Source: G963556115 sp963675945
GTDB lineage: Bacteria > Planctomycetota > SZUA-567
Assembly: GCA_963675945.1 (NCBI GenBank)
Contig: OY780932.1
Location: 2,852,001-2,916,000, forward strand
DNA length: 64,000 nt
Direction of reading: 5' to 3'
Both the position numbers and the translations under genes were made by a program. Each line of letters begins with the position of its first letter. The stretch's first letter is position 1. A model generated the notes under the pieces. It was given only the letters and a program-made list of their open reading frames with translations, had not been told where the DNA came from and ran no database searches. This document shows positions 43,246 through 51,954 of this stretch, piece by piece.

Positions 43246-43309
43246 GGATTGAGCATAATATCTATAATTTTTTCTCTATTTAGTCTTTAATAAGTATTTT
43301 TTTCAGGTT

Positions 43310-44419
43310 ATGATGATGCCGGATATAAACGAAATAAATTCGCTAATTGAGCAGATTAATATTAGGATAAATGAACTCCATAGTTCGCTGAAGATTGTTG
43401 AAAAATCAGCAGAACTTGCTGCTTTAGACGAACGTATGGCTGCCAGTGATTTCTGGAATGATTCCACTGCAGCTCAAGAGGTGGTGCTGAAACGCAAGGG
43501 GGTGGCGGGAATTGTTGAACCGTACGTTAAATTCACCTCTGAACTTGCAGAGACCTTAGACCTTCTTGAGCTTGGCCGCGAAGAGGATGATGCAGAGACA
43601 ATTGAAGAGGCGAGCAGCTTGATCTTGGGGCTGCGCGAGGATCTTACCTCTCTGGAGACCATGGCTTTGCTTTCAGAGCCACATGATGCGGAGAATGCTT
43701 TCTTCAGCATTAACACCGGTGCAGGTGGTTCTGATGCCTGTGAATGTGCGCAGATGCTGCTTCGGATGTATTCGCGGTATTTTGACAGTAAAGGATGGAG
43801 CGTTGAGACCTTGTCCTTTATTGAAGGGGAAGAAGCGGGAATAAAAAGCGTGGATCTGCGAGTAACAGGCGAGTATGTTTATGGAATGCTTAAGAGTGAG
43901 CTAGGGGTGCATAGAATGGTGCGTATGTCGCCATTTTCCGGTAAGCGTGAGACCAGCTTTGCGGCGGTGGATGTTATCCCTGATTTCAAGAGTGAAATAA
44001 ATATCGATATTGATGAGGGTGAGTTGAGAATTGATACCTACCGTGCTGGTGGCAAAGGTGGGCAGCATGTAAATACTACCGACTCTGCGGTTCGAATTAC
44101 GCATTTACCGACAAATATCGTTGTGGCGGTGCAGAATGAGCGCTCACAGCACTCAAATAAGGCCAAGGCTATGGATATCCTCAAGAGCCGACTCTATGCT
44201 TATGAAGAGAATAAGCGCATGATTGAAGCGAATGAACATAATTCAGCTAAAATGATTAATGCTTGGGGCTCGCAGATACGTAATTATGTGCTTCATCCTT
44301 ATACATTGGTAAAGGATGTGCGCACAGAATGCCAGACAGGAAATGTGCAAGGGGTTCTGGATGGCGATATTGAGCCGTTTATCGATGCTTATTTGCGTTA
44401 CTTGTCGTCAAAAAAGTAG
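43310..44419 (+). CDS. prfB: Peptide chain release factor 2 (no programmed frameshift)
   Basis: Reads UGA and UAA stops. The 369-residue product is colinear with RF2: anticodon-like SPF motif in HRMVRMSPFSG (about 205-215), the GGQ motif in RAGGKGGQHVN and the GWGSQIRNYV block. The gene is one uninterrupted frame. In most bacteria RF2 is made by a +1 frameshift at an early UGA; that stop and the CTT-TGA slip site are absent here. Three ATGs open the gene; the third (43316) has the best spacing to CAGG. It starts a run of translation and serine/glycine genes. Confidence 0.95.
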   Translation: MMMPDINEINSLIEQINIRINELHSSLKIVEKSAELAALDERMAASDFWNDSTAAQEVVLKRKGVAGIVEPYVKFTSELAETLDLLELGREEDDAETIEEASSLILGLREDLTSLETMALLSEPHDAENAFFSINTGAGGSDACECAQMLLRMYSRYFDSKGWSVETLSFIEGEEAGIKSVDLRVTGEYVYGMLKSELGVHRMVRMSPFSGKRETSFAAVDVIPDFKSEINIDIDEGELRIDTYRAGGKGGQHVNTTDSAVRITHLPTNIVVAVQNERSQHSNKAKAMDILKSRLYAYEENKRMIEANEHNSAKMINAWGSQIRNYVLHPYTLVKDVRTECQTGNVQGVLDGDIEPFIDAYLRYLSSKK

Positions 44420-44428
44420 AAATACTGT

Positions 44429-44447
44429 TGGTAGTGGCTACCATTTT
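44429..44447 (+). terminator. Weak terminator after prfB
   Basis: TGGTAG, a three-base loop and CTACCA (44429-44443) are followed by TTTTA. The stem is only six pairs, so termination may be partial. Confidence 0.4.
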
Positions 44448-44515
44448 ACCGTGTTACGAATATAATTAAGCAGATTAATCCGTAACTTATTACTGTTTGC
44501 AAGAAGGAGACTGGA

Positions 44516-45769
44516 ATGTCTTTGTCGAAATTACAGAGTGTTGACCCTGATGTCTTTGATATCTGTTGTGCGGAACTCAAGCGTCAGAAGGATGGTATTG
44601 AGCTTATTGCCTCGGAAAACTTTACCTCCCAGGCAGTGCTGGAAGCGCAGGGCAGTTGCCTTACTAATAAGTATGCTGAAGGTTATCCAGGGAAGCGTTA
44701 CTATGGGGGCTGTCAAGAGGTAGACAAGGTTGAGCAGTTGGCTATAGATCGAGCCAAGTCCCTCTTCGGCGCGGCACACGCAAATGTTCAGCCACATTCG
44801 GGATCTCAGGCCAATATGGCCGCATACCTCGCTCTCTGTCCGGCAGGTTCCAAGATCCTCGGCATGGATCTGGCTCACGGTGGTCACCTTACTCATGGCT
44901 ACAAGCTGAATTTCTCTGGAAAGCTCTTTGAGTGTCAGGGTTATGGTCTGGATAAGGAGACTGAACGCATTGATTATGACGCACTCATGGCAAAGGCTAA
45001 GGAGTTTCGTCCTGATATTATTGTCTGTGGTGCAAGTGCTTACCCTAGGATAATTGATTTTGCGAAGTTCGAAGAGGTGGCTAAAGAGGTTGGGGCTTTT
45101 CTGGTTGCGGACATGGCGCATATCGCCGGTCTGGTTGCGGCGGGGCTGCATCCTAATCCTGTACCGCATTGTGATATTGTTACCTCGACTACTCATAAGA
45201 CTCTCCGTGGCCCCCGTGCTGGGCTGATTCTTGCAAAGGAAGAGTATGCCAAGAAGGTCGACTCCGCCGTATTCCCCGGTATGCAGGGCGGACCGCTTAT
45301 GCATGTGATCGCGGGAAAAGCTGTCGCCTTTAAGGAGGCGGCTGGCGCTGAGTATAAGGCATATATGTCTCAGGTTGTGAAGAACGCGAGCGCGATGGCA
45401 GAGGTATTTGTTGATAAGGGGTATCGGGTGGTGTCTGGCGGTACCGATAATCATTTGTTGCTACTGGATGTAACACCTAAGGGTATCAATGGTAAGGAGG
45501 CTGAAGACGCACTTACCAAGGTTGAGATTACGGTCAATAAGAATCAGATTCCGTTTGATCCGCTGCCACCGATGAAGTCCAGCGGTATACGTATTGGTAC
45601 TCCGGCGGCAACTACCCGGGGACTTGATGAAGCGGCTGTACGCAAAGTTGCTGAGATTATTGATGAAGCTCTGTGTAATGTCAACGATGCGGCGAAACTT
45701 GAGGAACTCCGGAAGCGTACATTGACAATTACTCAGGAATATCCGCTGTATGCAGATTTGACTTATTAA
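44516..45769 (+). CDS. glyA: Serine hydroxymethyltransferase
   Basis: PLP enzyme that interconverts serine and glycine and supplies one-carbon units, 417 residues, the normal length. The N-terminal IELIASENFTS, NKYAEGYPGKRYYGG, and HSGSQAN blocks are present, and the cofactor lysine is in TSTTHKTLRGPR. GAAGGAGACTGGA precedes the ATG. serA follows 57 bases later on the same strand, so serine synthesis and its conversion to glycine are probably expressed together. Confidence 0.97.
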   Translation: MSLSKLQSVDPDVFDICCAELKRQKDGIELIASENFTSQAVLEAQGSCLTNKYAEGYPGKRYYGGCQEVDKVEQLAIDRAKSLFGAAHANVQPHSGSQANMAAYLALCPAGSKILGMDLAHGGHLTHGYKLNFSGKLFECQGYGLDKETERIDYDALMAKAKEFRPDIIVCGASAYPRIIDFAKFEEVAKEVGAFLVADMAHIAGLVAAGLHPNPVPHCDIVTSTTHKTLRGPRAGLILAKEEYAKKVDSAVFPGMQGGPLMHVIAGKAVAFKEAAGAEYKAYMSQVVKNASAMAEVFVDKGYRVVSGGTDNHLLLLDVTPKGINGKEAEDALTKVEITVNKNQIPFDPLPPMKSSGIRIGTPAATTRGLDEAAVRKVAEIIDEALCNVNDAAKLEELRKRTLTITQEYPLYADLTY

Positions 45770-45825
45770 ATCATTACTATTAATCAAAGTTTATTAAGGA
45801 TCATTACTTATAAGGATATAGATCT

Positions 45826-47421
45826 ATGAGCAAGTTACATATTGTTGCCGCTGACGGAATCAAAGGGAGTGGGTTGGAGTATTTGAAGGCGGTATTTGGT
45901 GAGGATGCGGTAGAGGTACGGGGCAAGTATACCCCTGAGGAACTACTAGAGAATATTACTGAGATAGATGCTTTGCTTATCAGAAGTGGTACTACTGTAC
46001 CCCGTGAAGCGATTGAGAAGGCTGGTCCGCGTCTGAAACTTATCGGACGCGCCGGAGTGGGAACTGATAATATAGATAAGGTTGCGGCTACGGAGAAGGG
46101 TATTGTGGTAATGAATACCCCATTCGGTAATACTACCTCTGCCGCAGAACAGGCGATTGCGCTACTATTTGCGACAGCGAGAAATACTGCCCGCGCCGAT
46201 AGGCTGATGCAGGAAGGTAAGTGGGCCAAGAAGGAGCTTGTCGGGGTCGAGGTAATTGATAAGACTCTTGGACTTATCGGTATGGGTAAGATCGGTTCAC
46301 ATGTGGCCAAAGTGATGAGTGCTGCAGGAATGAAGGTAATTGCCTATGATCCTTTCCTCAGCCCAGAACGAGCCAAACAGCTCGGTGTTATCCTGGTTGA
46401 TATTGAGGAACTCAAGCAGGAAGCAGATTTTATTTCATTGCACACACCTCTTACTGAAAATACCCGCGGTATGCTGAGCAAGGAGTTTATGCTCGGGCTG
46501 AAGAAAGGGGTAAGGATTGTCAACTGTGCACGGGGTGGAATTATCGATGAGGCCGCTCTGGCTGAACTGGTGGAAGCTGGTCATATTGCCGGTGCAGCGC
46601 TGGATGTATTTGAGAAGGAGCCGGTTACTGAGGGAGCCGTATTCGGCGTAAAAAATATCTTGCTCACGCCACACCTTGGGGCTTCGACCGATGAAGCTGA
46701 AGAGCGTTGTGGTTTGCAGATGGCGCAGCAGGTCGAAGCGTATTTTAAAGAAGGCGATATTATCAATGCCGTGAATCTGGATATTACCCGCGAGAAGGAG
46801 TTGTCAAGTTATGTTGAACTTGCAAAGAAACTTGGAAAGATCTGTTCAACTCTGGTACGTGGGGCTCCGGTAAAGATTGAAGTGGCGTGCTCTGGCGCGG
46901 TATTTGAAGGTAAGGATACGGGAGAGGTGGCTGCTGGTGCGGTTATCGGAATGCTGAATTCATTTATCTTTGAACCGGATGGGGTAAATCTGGTCAACGC
47001 CAAGCATCTAGCAAAGGAACGCGGAATTGATATAGCTGAGACTGAGGCAACGGGTTGTGGCGTCTATCAGAATAGGGTTGATGTTATTATCAGCAGTGCT
47101 GAGGTTTCATGCAAAGTTGGCGGTACTCTGGCCGGTACCAATATCTACAGGCTGATTGCAGTAGATGATGCCGATATGGATGTCCGCATCGGGAAGCATC
47201 TTTTATTGCTGCGTTATCCAGATCAACCGGGTTATGTCGGCAAGTTCGGCACTATTATTGCAAATCACGGCATCAATATTGAGAATATGGAGGTTGGTTG
47301 TTTGGAGAGTCGTAAACGGGCGAGCATGGTTATCGGGCTCGGAGAGACCGCGACTGATCAGCTTATTGAAGAGTTGCTCGCAGTAGATGGTGTTGAAAAG
47401 GCATTTTACGTCTCTCTTTAG
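45826..47421 (+). CDS. serA: D-3-phosphoglycerate dehydrogenase
   Basis: First enzyme of serine biosynthesis, 531 residues, the long form with an intervening and an ACT domain. NAD motif GLIGMGKIG at about 146-154; catalytic arginine in CARGGIIDE, glutamate in EKEPV and histidine in TPHLGAST. The C-terminal ACT domain (about 455-531, LRYPDQPGYVGKFGTIIA) usually binds serine for feedback inhibition. It follows glyA closely and precedes the MBL-fold gene by 24 bases. Confidence 0.95.
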   Translation: MSKLHIVAADGIKGSGLEYLKAVFGEDAVEVRGKYTPEELLENITEIDALLIRSGTTVPREAIEKAGPRLKLIGRAGVGTDNIDKVAATEKGIVVMNTPFGNTTSAAEQAIALLFATARNTARADRLMQEGKWAKKELVGVEVIDKTLGLIGMGKIGSHVAKVMSAAGMKVIAYDPFLSPERAKQLGVILVDIEELKQEADFISLHTPLTENTRGMLSKEFMLGLKKGVRIVNCARGGIIDEAALAELVEAGHIAGAALDVFEKEPVTEGAVFGVKNILLTPHLGASTDEAEERCGLQMAQQVEAYFKEGDIINAVNLDITREKELSSYVELAKKLGKICSTLVRGAPVKIEVACSGAVFEGKDTGEVAAGAVIGMLNSFIFEPDGVNLVNAKHLAKERGIDIAETEATGCGVYQNRVDVIISSAEVSCKVGGTLAGTNIYRLIAVDDADMDVRIGKHLLLLRYPDQPGYVGKFGTIIANHGINIENMEVGCLESRKRASMVIGLGETATDQLIEELLAVDGVEKAFYVSL

Positions 47422-47444
47422 TCTTTAATAATAGGAGGATAGTT

Positions 47445-48212
47445 ATGATCAACAGATGCAGAATTGGTTTTATACTGCTAGCTGTGTTTGCACTTGGTTC
47501 GCTTGTTAGTGCTGCGGAGGGTGAAAATGCACCATCTCTGAGTAAAGCGGATTATGGCATGAGCTTTGTCACCTGGTATGGGGGCGGATCTTTCTCCATA
47601 GCGTATGGGGTGACAATATATGTTGATCCTGTCGCTATGCCGGACGGACTGCCCAAGGCGGACGCCATTTTTATCACTCATCCGCATGCTGAGAATCTGA
47701 GCCTTGAGGCGATAAATAAGCTTTTGGGCGGTTATACGCAAATATACGGGCCAGAAGAGGCTATTCTTAAGATCAGTGAGGGCGGGGTAAAGGTTAGTTC
47801 CGAGCAGTTACATGTGGTCAAACCTTTTGAGAATATTGTTACTGGTAGTTATTCTTTCAGTACCGTACCGGCATACAATACTGCTACAGAGCTGCACCCT
47901 CAGACCAGCGGCTGGGTTGGGTATATTCTGTCGATCTTTACACCGCGGGGTGAAGCTAGACTTTATTTTGCTGGTGATACTAGTAAGATTGTTGAGATGG
48001 AGAACTTGAAAGGCAAGGTTGACGTGGCGTATCTTTCAATTGATAGTGAGCATGGAATGGCTACACTTGCTGAGGCTGTAGAAGCTGCAGTTACCTTGGG
48101 AGTGGAGATTGCGGTTCCGGTACGCTATAAGTCTAGCGAGCAGGCGGATCAGTTTGTCGGTATGCTTTCTGGAATTGACGGTATAGACGGTATAATCATG
48201 GATGAGAAGTAG
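47445..48212 (+). CDS. Exported metallo-beta-lactamase-fold protein with altered metal site
   Basis: A 255-residue protein with signal peptide (about 1-23, LVSA-AEG). The rest resembles UlaG-like MBL-fold hydrolases: WYGGGSFSIAYGVTIYVDP, ITHPHAENLS and LYFAGDTSK. The hallmark HxHxDH reads HPHAEN, so the Asp and last His are replaced by Glu and Asn, and the expected late histidine region reads AVPVRYK. Metal binding may be weak or lost, and the activity is unknown. Periplasmic location is unusual for UlaG-like proteins. It follows serA by 24 bases (ribosome site TAGGAGGATAG), so it may be co-transcribed with it. Confidence 0.75.
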   Translation: MINRCRIGFILLAVFALGSLVSAAEGENAPSLSKADYGMSFVTWYGGGSFSIAYGVTIYVDPVAMPDGLPKADAIFITHPHAENLSLEAINKLLGGYTQIYGPEEAILKISEGGVKVSSEQLHVVKPFENIVTGSYSFSTVPAYNTATELHPQTSGWVGYILSIFTPRGEARLYFAGDTSKIVEMENLKGKVDVAYLSIDSEHGMATLAEAVEAAVTLGVEIAVPVRYKSSEQADQFVGMLSGIDGIDGIIMDEK

Positions 48213-48255
48213 ACGATAATAATTTGTAATACTTGAAGATATAATTGGAGGAGTA

Positions 48256-49482
48256 ATGGGCGAAAAAATTTCGATTGCAAATGGTGTATTAAATGTTCCG
48301 GCTAATCCGGTGATTCCTTATATTGAAGGGGACGGGATTGGTCCGGATATCTGGGCGGCTTCGGTTCGGGTCTTTGACGCGGCTGTAGAGAAGGCGTACG
48401 GCGGTAAGCGCAAGGTTGAGTGGCTTGAGGTGTTGGCTGGGCAGAAGGCTTTTGATCAGACCGGCAGCTGGCTTCCAGATGTGACTGTTGATACCTTCAA
48501 GGAGTATCATATCGGTATCAAGGGGCCGCTTACCACGCCGGTAGGGGGTGGAATTCGCTCTATTAATGTAGCGTTGAGACAGATTCTGGATCTCTATGTC
48601 TGCCTACGTCCGGTAAAGTACTTTGCCGGAGTGCCAAGTCCGGTAAAGGCGCCCGAACTTATTGATATGGTTATCTTTAGAGAGAATACCGAGGATATCT
48701 ATGCCGGAATTGAGTTCAAGGAAGGGGATACCGAGACCAAGGAGTTTATTGCTTATCTCAAGGATAATTATTCTGAAAAGTATGCCAAAATTCGTTTCCC
48801 TGAATGCACAGGTATTGGCATTAAACCTGTATCACGTGACGGAACCCAGCGTCTGGTTAAGTCAGCGATTGACTATGCGCTAGCCAATAAGCGCAAGAGT
48901 GTTACCCTGGTGCATAAGGGTAATATTATGAAGTTTACCGAAGGTGCTTTCCGTGACTGGGGTTATGAAATATCCAGAGAGAGTTATCACGGGGTTGATA
49001 TCGACGGTGGTCCGTGGCAGGTAATCAAGGGTGAGGACGGACATGAAGTAATTGTCAAAGACTGTATTGCTGATGCCTTCCTCCAGCAGATCCTTACCAG
49101 ACCAAAGGAGTATGATGTGATTGCGACACTCAATCTCAATGGAGATTATGTCTCCGATGCTCTGGCGGCTCAGGTAGGCGGTATCGGTATTGCTCCGGGC
49201 GGAAATATTAATTACTCTACAGGTATTGGTATCTTTGAAGCGACTCATGGTACTGCGCCCAAGTACGCTGGGCAGGATAAGGTCAATCCTTCATCGGTTA
49301 TCCTCTCGGGTGAGATGATGTTCAGGTATATGGGCTGGGTTGAAGTAGCAGATCTTATTCTTTCGGCTACCGAGAAGACAATTTCAGCAAAGACCGTAAC
49401 CTATGATTTCCATCGGCTGATGGCTGGGGCGACCCTACTGAAATGCAGTGAATTCGCTGACGCATTGATCAATAATATGTAA
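48256..49482 (+). CDS. icd: Isocitrate dehydrogenase (NADP+)
   Basis: Oxidises isocitrate to 2-oxoglutarate, 408 residues, similar in layout to E. coli Icd. PVIPYIEGDGIGPDIW opens the protein; the substrate serine is in IRSINVALRQ, followed by RENTEDIYAGIE. The HGTAPKYAG motif with Lys-Tyr indicates NADP preference. AATTGGAGGAGTA is a strong ribosome site. It gives 2-oxoglutarate for glutamate synthesis and shows at least a partial citric acid cycle. Confidence 0.95.
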   Translation: MGEKISIANGVLNVPANPVIPYIEGDGIGPDIWAASVRVFDAAVEKAYGGKRKVEWLEVLAGQKAFDQTGSWLPDVTVDTFKEYHIGIKGPLTTPVGGGIRSINVALRQILDLYVCLRPVKYFAGVPSPVKAPELIDMVIFRENTEDIYAGIEFKEGDTETKEFIAYLKDNYSEKYAKIRFPECTGIGIKPVSRDGTQRLVKSAIDYALANKRKSVTLVHKGNIMKFTEGAFRDWGYEISRESYHGVDIDGGPWQVIKGEDGHEVIVKDCIADAFLQQILTRPKEYDVIATLNLNGDYVSDALAAQVGGIGIAPGGNINYSTGIGIFEATHGTAPKYAGQDKVNPSSVILSGEMMFRYMGWVEVADLILSATEKTISAKTVTYDFHRLMAGATLLKCSEFADALINNM

Positions 49483-49516
49483 TTTGCTTCTGTGAAAGAA
49501 GAATGGGTGGGATCCT

Positions 49517-50653
49517 ATGGAGCGAATCTTCAATGATTATATTGATACTGTACTCCGAGGTAATTTTGCCAAGATTTACGGCCTTATGGTCGAGTCGATA
49601 GGCAATACCGGGGACAGCACGCTTCTGGCCGAACTCTATAAACAAGTGAATAATTCCGGACAATCTCTGGCTCTGCCTCTGGCGGATAATCTGGAGATTG
49701 TCCGTAGCTTTATCCGCATCGGAGTACTCAAAGACCGGGGACAGCGAGAGTACAATACGGCTGTACTCGCCAGTATTGTCGCGTCTATGGCGGAGGAAGC
49801 TGACCGCTCGCCAGCGTTGATCTCGGTTATAATTCGTCTCTTCTCTTCTGGGCAGTACGGCATAGTTTCTACGGCTGTATGCGGTTCTTCGCCCCAATGT
49901 AATAAGTGCAGATTGACCAAGTACTGTCAATTCTTCAATTCTCCACCTTCAGATCCTGTAGAATCTGGTTTATCCTTACTCAAAAGGCTTGAACTTGGCG
50001 CTTTGAACAGTATCTCCGATACAGAGTTGCTTTCGTTATTGATTGGCGGCAGCAAGCCCAAGAGTCAGAGTATTGAAGCGGCAGAGAATCTTGTTTCACG
50101 TTATAGCAGTTTGCGCTCATTGGCCAATGCGTCACTTTCGGAGCTGAAGAACCTTAGGAGTATCGGTGAAGCGGCGGCGGTGCGGATTTACGCGGTGATT
50201 CTATTATATAGACGCTTTATCGATGAGGAGAGCCTGGATAAAGTCTTTATTCGGGAGAGTAAGGATCTCTTCGATCTCTTCAAGGTTGAACTTCGAGATC
50301 AGAAGCAGGAGAATTTTTATATTGTCATGCTTGACAGTATGAATAAAATAATAAAGCAGGAGAAGATTGCTCTGGGCGGGTTGGCGTCGGTTCAGGTTAT
50401 TTCCAGAGAAGTCTTTACTCCGGCAATTAAGGAGTCGGCAGTAGCGGTGGTACTTATTCATAATCATCCATCGGGTAATCCACAGCCGTCGCAGGATGAT
50501 ATCAGGCTGACGCGTGATCTCTGTAAGGCAGGGGAGTTACTAGGAGTGGATGTGGTAGATCATATTGTTATCGGTGATAATAGATATGTAAGTTTTGTTG
50601 ATGCGAATATTCCACCTTTCAAACGGGTAAAACGGGCTAGTGAAAAAAAATGA
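49517..50653 (+). CDS. RadC-family JAB protein fused to an Nth-like N-terminal region
   Basis: A 378-residue protein. The C-terminal 230 residues are a complete RadC: helix-hairpin-helix segment (LKNLRSIGEAAAVRI) and a JAB/MPN metal site in HNHPSGNPQPSQDD. The first 150 residues are extra: helical, with Cys122, Cys128, Cys131 and Cys137 (CGSSPQCNKCRLTKYC), a spacing of 5-2-5 that closely recalls the iron-sulfur loop of endonuclease III/MutY (6-2-5). The helical part may be a remnant of the HhH-GPD glycosylase fold, but the catalytic Lys/Asp motif is not evident. RadC has no proven enzymatic role; the fusion suggests a DNA-damage link. Confidence 0.8.
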   Translation: MERIFNDYIDTVLRGNFAKIYGLMVESIGNTGDSTLLAELYKQVNNSGQSLALPLADNLEIVRSFIRIGVLKDRGQREYNTAVLASIVASMAEEADRSPALISVIIRLFSSGQYGIVSTAVCGSSPQCNKCRLTKYCQFFNSPPSDPVESGLSLLKRLELGALNSISDTELLSLLIGGSKPKSQSIEAAENLVSRYSSLRSLANASLSELKNLRSIGEAAAVRIYAVILLYRRFIDEESLDKVFIRESKDLFDLFKVELRDQKQENFYIVMLDSMNKIIKQEKIALGGLASVQVISREVFTPAIKESAVAVVLIHNHPSGNPQPSQDDIRLTRDLCKAGELLGVDVVDHIVIGDNRYVSFVDANIPPFKRVKRASEKK

Positions 50654-50687
50654 CTGTACTAGTTAAAAACTATAATATGGAGAATGT

Positions 50688-50933
50688 ATGAAATTAACGG
50701 TTATATTTTCAGTACCGGTATTGCTATTACTGGTAATGATCCTTTCAGGTTGTGAGGATACGACGGCTGTCAGTTCAGAAGAGACGATTGCAGAAAAACC
50801 TGCTGAGATAGAACTGGTGCCGGCCAGAACCGAAGCGAGTCCTAGCTCTAGAAAAATAGTTGTAGAGAAGGACGGTAAATTTTATGAGATGCTGGAAGAG
50901 CATGAGCGGCTCTGCCACGACTGTGACAGATAG
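50688..50933 (+). CDS. Small lipoprotein
   Basis: An 81-residue predicted lipoprotein: short basic start, hydrophobic helix and lipobox LSGC with Cys at about 22. The mature part is short, Glu-rich, and ends CHDCDR with two cysteines. No family recognised. It is preceded by ATGGAGAATGT and lies between radC and the acetyltransferase. A second lipoprotein of the same style is at 51588. Confidence 0.7.
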   Translation: MKLTVIFSVPVLLLLVMILSGCEDTTAVSSEETIAEKPAEIELVPARTEASPSSRKIVVEKDGKFYEMLEEHERLCHDCDR

Positions 50934-50984
50934 TACAATGGCTACGTACTGTCTGCATGATATAATTGATTGGAGAAGTACGAA

Positions 50985-51500
50985 ATGAATATTAGATCTG
51001 AAGCAGAAAAAGATCTTCCGTGTATTTATAATTTGATCAAAATCGCTTTCGAGACCGCCGAGGTTTCTGATGGTAATGAACAGGATTTCGCACAAAAGCT
51101 GCGTCAAAGTGAAGCTTATATTCCGGAGTTGGCACTTGTTGCCGAAGATGCAGGCGAAATTATTGGTCATATAATGCTGACCAGAACATTTGTCAGCGGT
51201 GAATCTTCAGATTTTCCTACGTTACTACTGGGGCCTATCGCTGTACTCTTGCAGTGGCGTAAGTGTGGAGTAGGGGCGAGCCTGATCCAGAGGGGATTTG
51301 AGACAGCCCTTAGTCTTGGTTATAGCTCGGTGTTTCTAGTTGGGAATCCGGCTTATTACTCTCGCTTTGGCTTCAAGCCTGCAATGGAATTTGGAGTAAG
51401 TAATGCCAATAAAATACCGAATGAGTTTGTATTGGCTTGCGAGTTGATACCGGATGCATTGGCACAGGTTGAAGGGGAGATATTTTTCGAAACATTATAG
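50985..51500 (+). CDS. GNAT N-acetyltransferase (YhbS-like)
   Basis: A 171-residue acetyltransferase. MNIRSEAEKDLPCIYNLI is a typical GNAT start; LGPIAVLLQWRKCGVGASLI is beta4 and the acetyl-CoA loop (normally RxxGxG/A, here WRKCGVGA), and NPAYYSRFGF is the YhbS-type tail. Substrate unknown. ATG at 50985 with GGAG nine bases before is preferred over TTG at 50970. A strong hairpin follows 11 bases after the stop. Confidence 0.82.
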   Translation: MNIRSEAEKDLPCIYNLIKIAFETAEVSDGNEQDFAQKLRQSEAYIPELALVAEDAGEIIGHIMLTRTFVSGESSDFPTLLLGPIAVLLQWRKCGVGASLIQRGFETALSLGYSSVFLVGNPAYYSRFGFKPAMEFGVSNANKIPNEFVLACELIPDALAQVEGEIFFETL

Positions 51501-51510
51501 TGATATATTG

Positions 51511-51545
51511 GTTATAGGCGCTTACCTGGTGTAAGCGCTTATAAC
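51511..51545 (+). terminator. 15-bp hairpin after the acetyltransferase gene
   Basis: GTTATAGGCGCTTAC (51511-51525) pairs with GTAAGCGCTTATAAC (51531-51545) with one G-T pair and a five-base loop. No T-run follows, but the stem is long and lies directly after the stop, so it probably ends or protects the mRNA. Confidence 0.6.
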
Positions 51546-51587
51546 TATAAAATTATGATGCTTTATAAAACTAACGAAAGGAATTAT

Positions 51588-51902
51588 ATGAAAAAATTAC
51601 TTGTAGTGTTGGGTTTGGTCGCAGTACTTACTGGTTGTGAGCCGGTTCAGCCCCCAGCTTCCGATGAAGAAGTAATGGTTGACGAATATAGCGATGAAGA
51701 GGTGATTGTTGAAAGTGATGAGGGGTTTGACCCTGAAGAGGTCAGATTGCGTCAGGGTGATGGGTATATGATGAATCTGGTGGATTCGTATACTATGCCG
51801 GTAGATGATGGAGATGTTACTGCTACTTCTGAAGAAGTTTTGATTGACTCATCTGGAAAAGAATATAAGATTGTGGATCATGTGGGCTTTGACACTGAGT
51901 AG
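51588..51902 (+). CDS. Small acidic lipoprotein
   Basis: A 104-residue predicted lipoprotein: MKKLLVVLGLVAVLTGC with lipobox Cys at 17. The mature part is strongly acidic with repeats of the type DEEV (VMVDEYSDEEVIVESDE). No family recognised. ATG at 51588 follows GAAAGGAATTAT; the longer frame from 51555 would bury the signal peptide. It lies 52 bases before the HtrA-like protease gene, and could be a partner or substrate of it, but this is inference from position only. Confidence 0.75.
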   Translation: MKKLLVVLGLVAVLTGCEPVQPPASDEEVMVDEYSDEEVIVESDEGFDPEEVRLRQGDGYMMNLVDSYTMPVDDGDVTATSEEVLIDSSGKEYKIVDHVGFDTE

Positions 51903-51954
51903 CAGTTACAACTGAAATCATGGGGGTGACTTGTTCTTTTTAAAGGATATTGAT

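Larger units (their letters stand above)
42764..43309. other. 546-base gap with several inverted repeats
   Basis: No supported ORF or RNA gene. Structures seen: TTATCAC near 42988 with GTGATAA near 43034; TTGACATCA/TGATGTCAA at 43062-43090; GGTCAAGTACT/AGTACTTGACC at 43155-43245. The promoters of rny (minus) and prfB (plus) must lie here. Composition is AT-rich like other spacers. Confidence 0.5.

Noticed and set aside
44531..45454. 307-codon minus-strand ORF opposite glyA
   Set aside because: Lies fully within the conserved serine hydroxymethyltransferase gene and shows no known motif.
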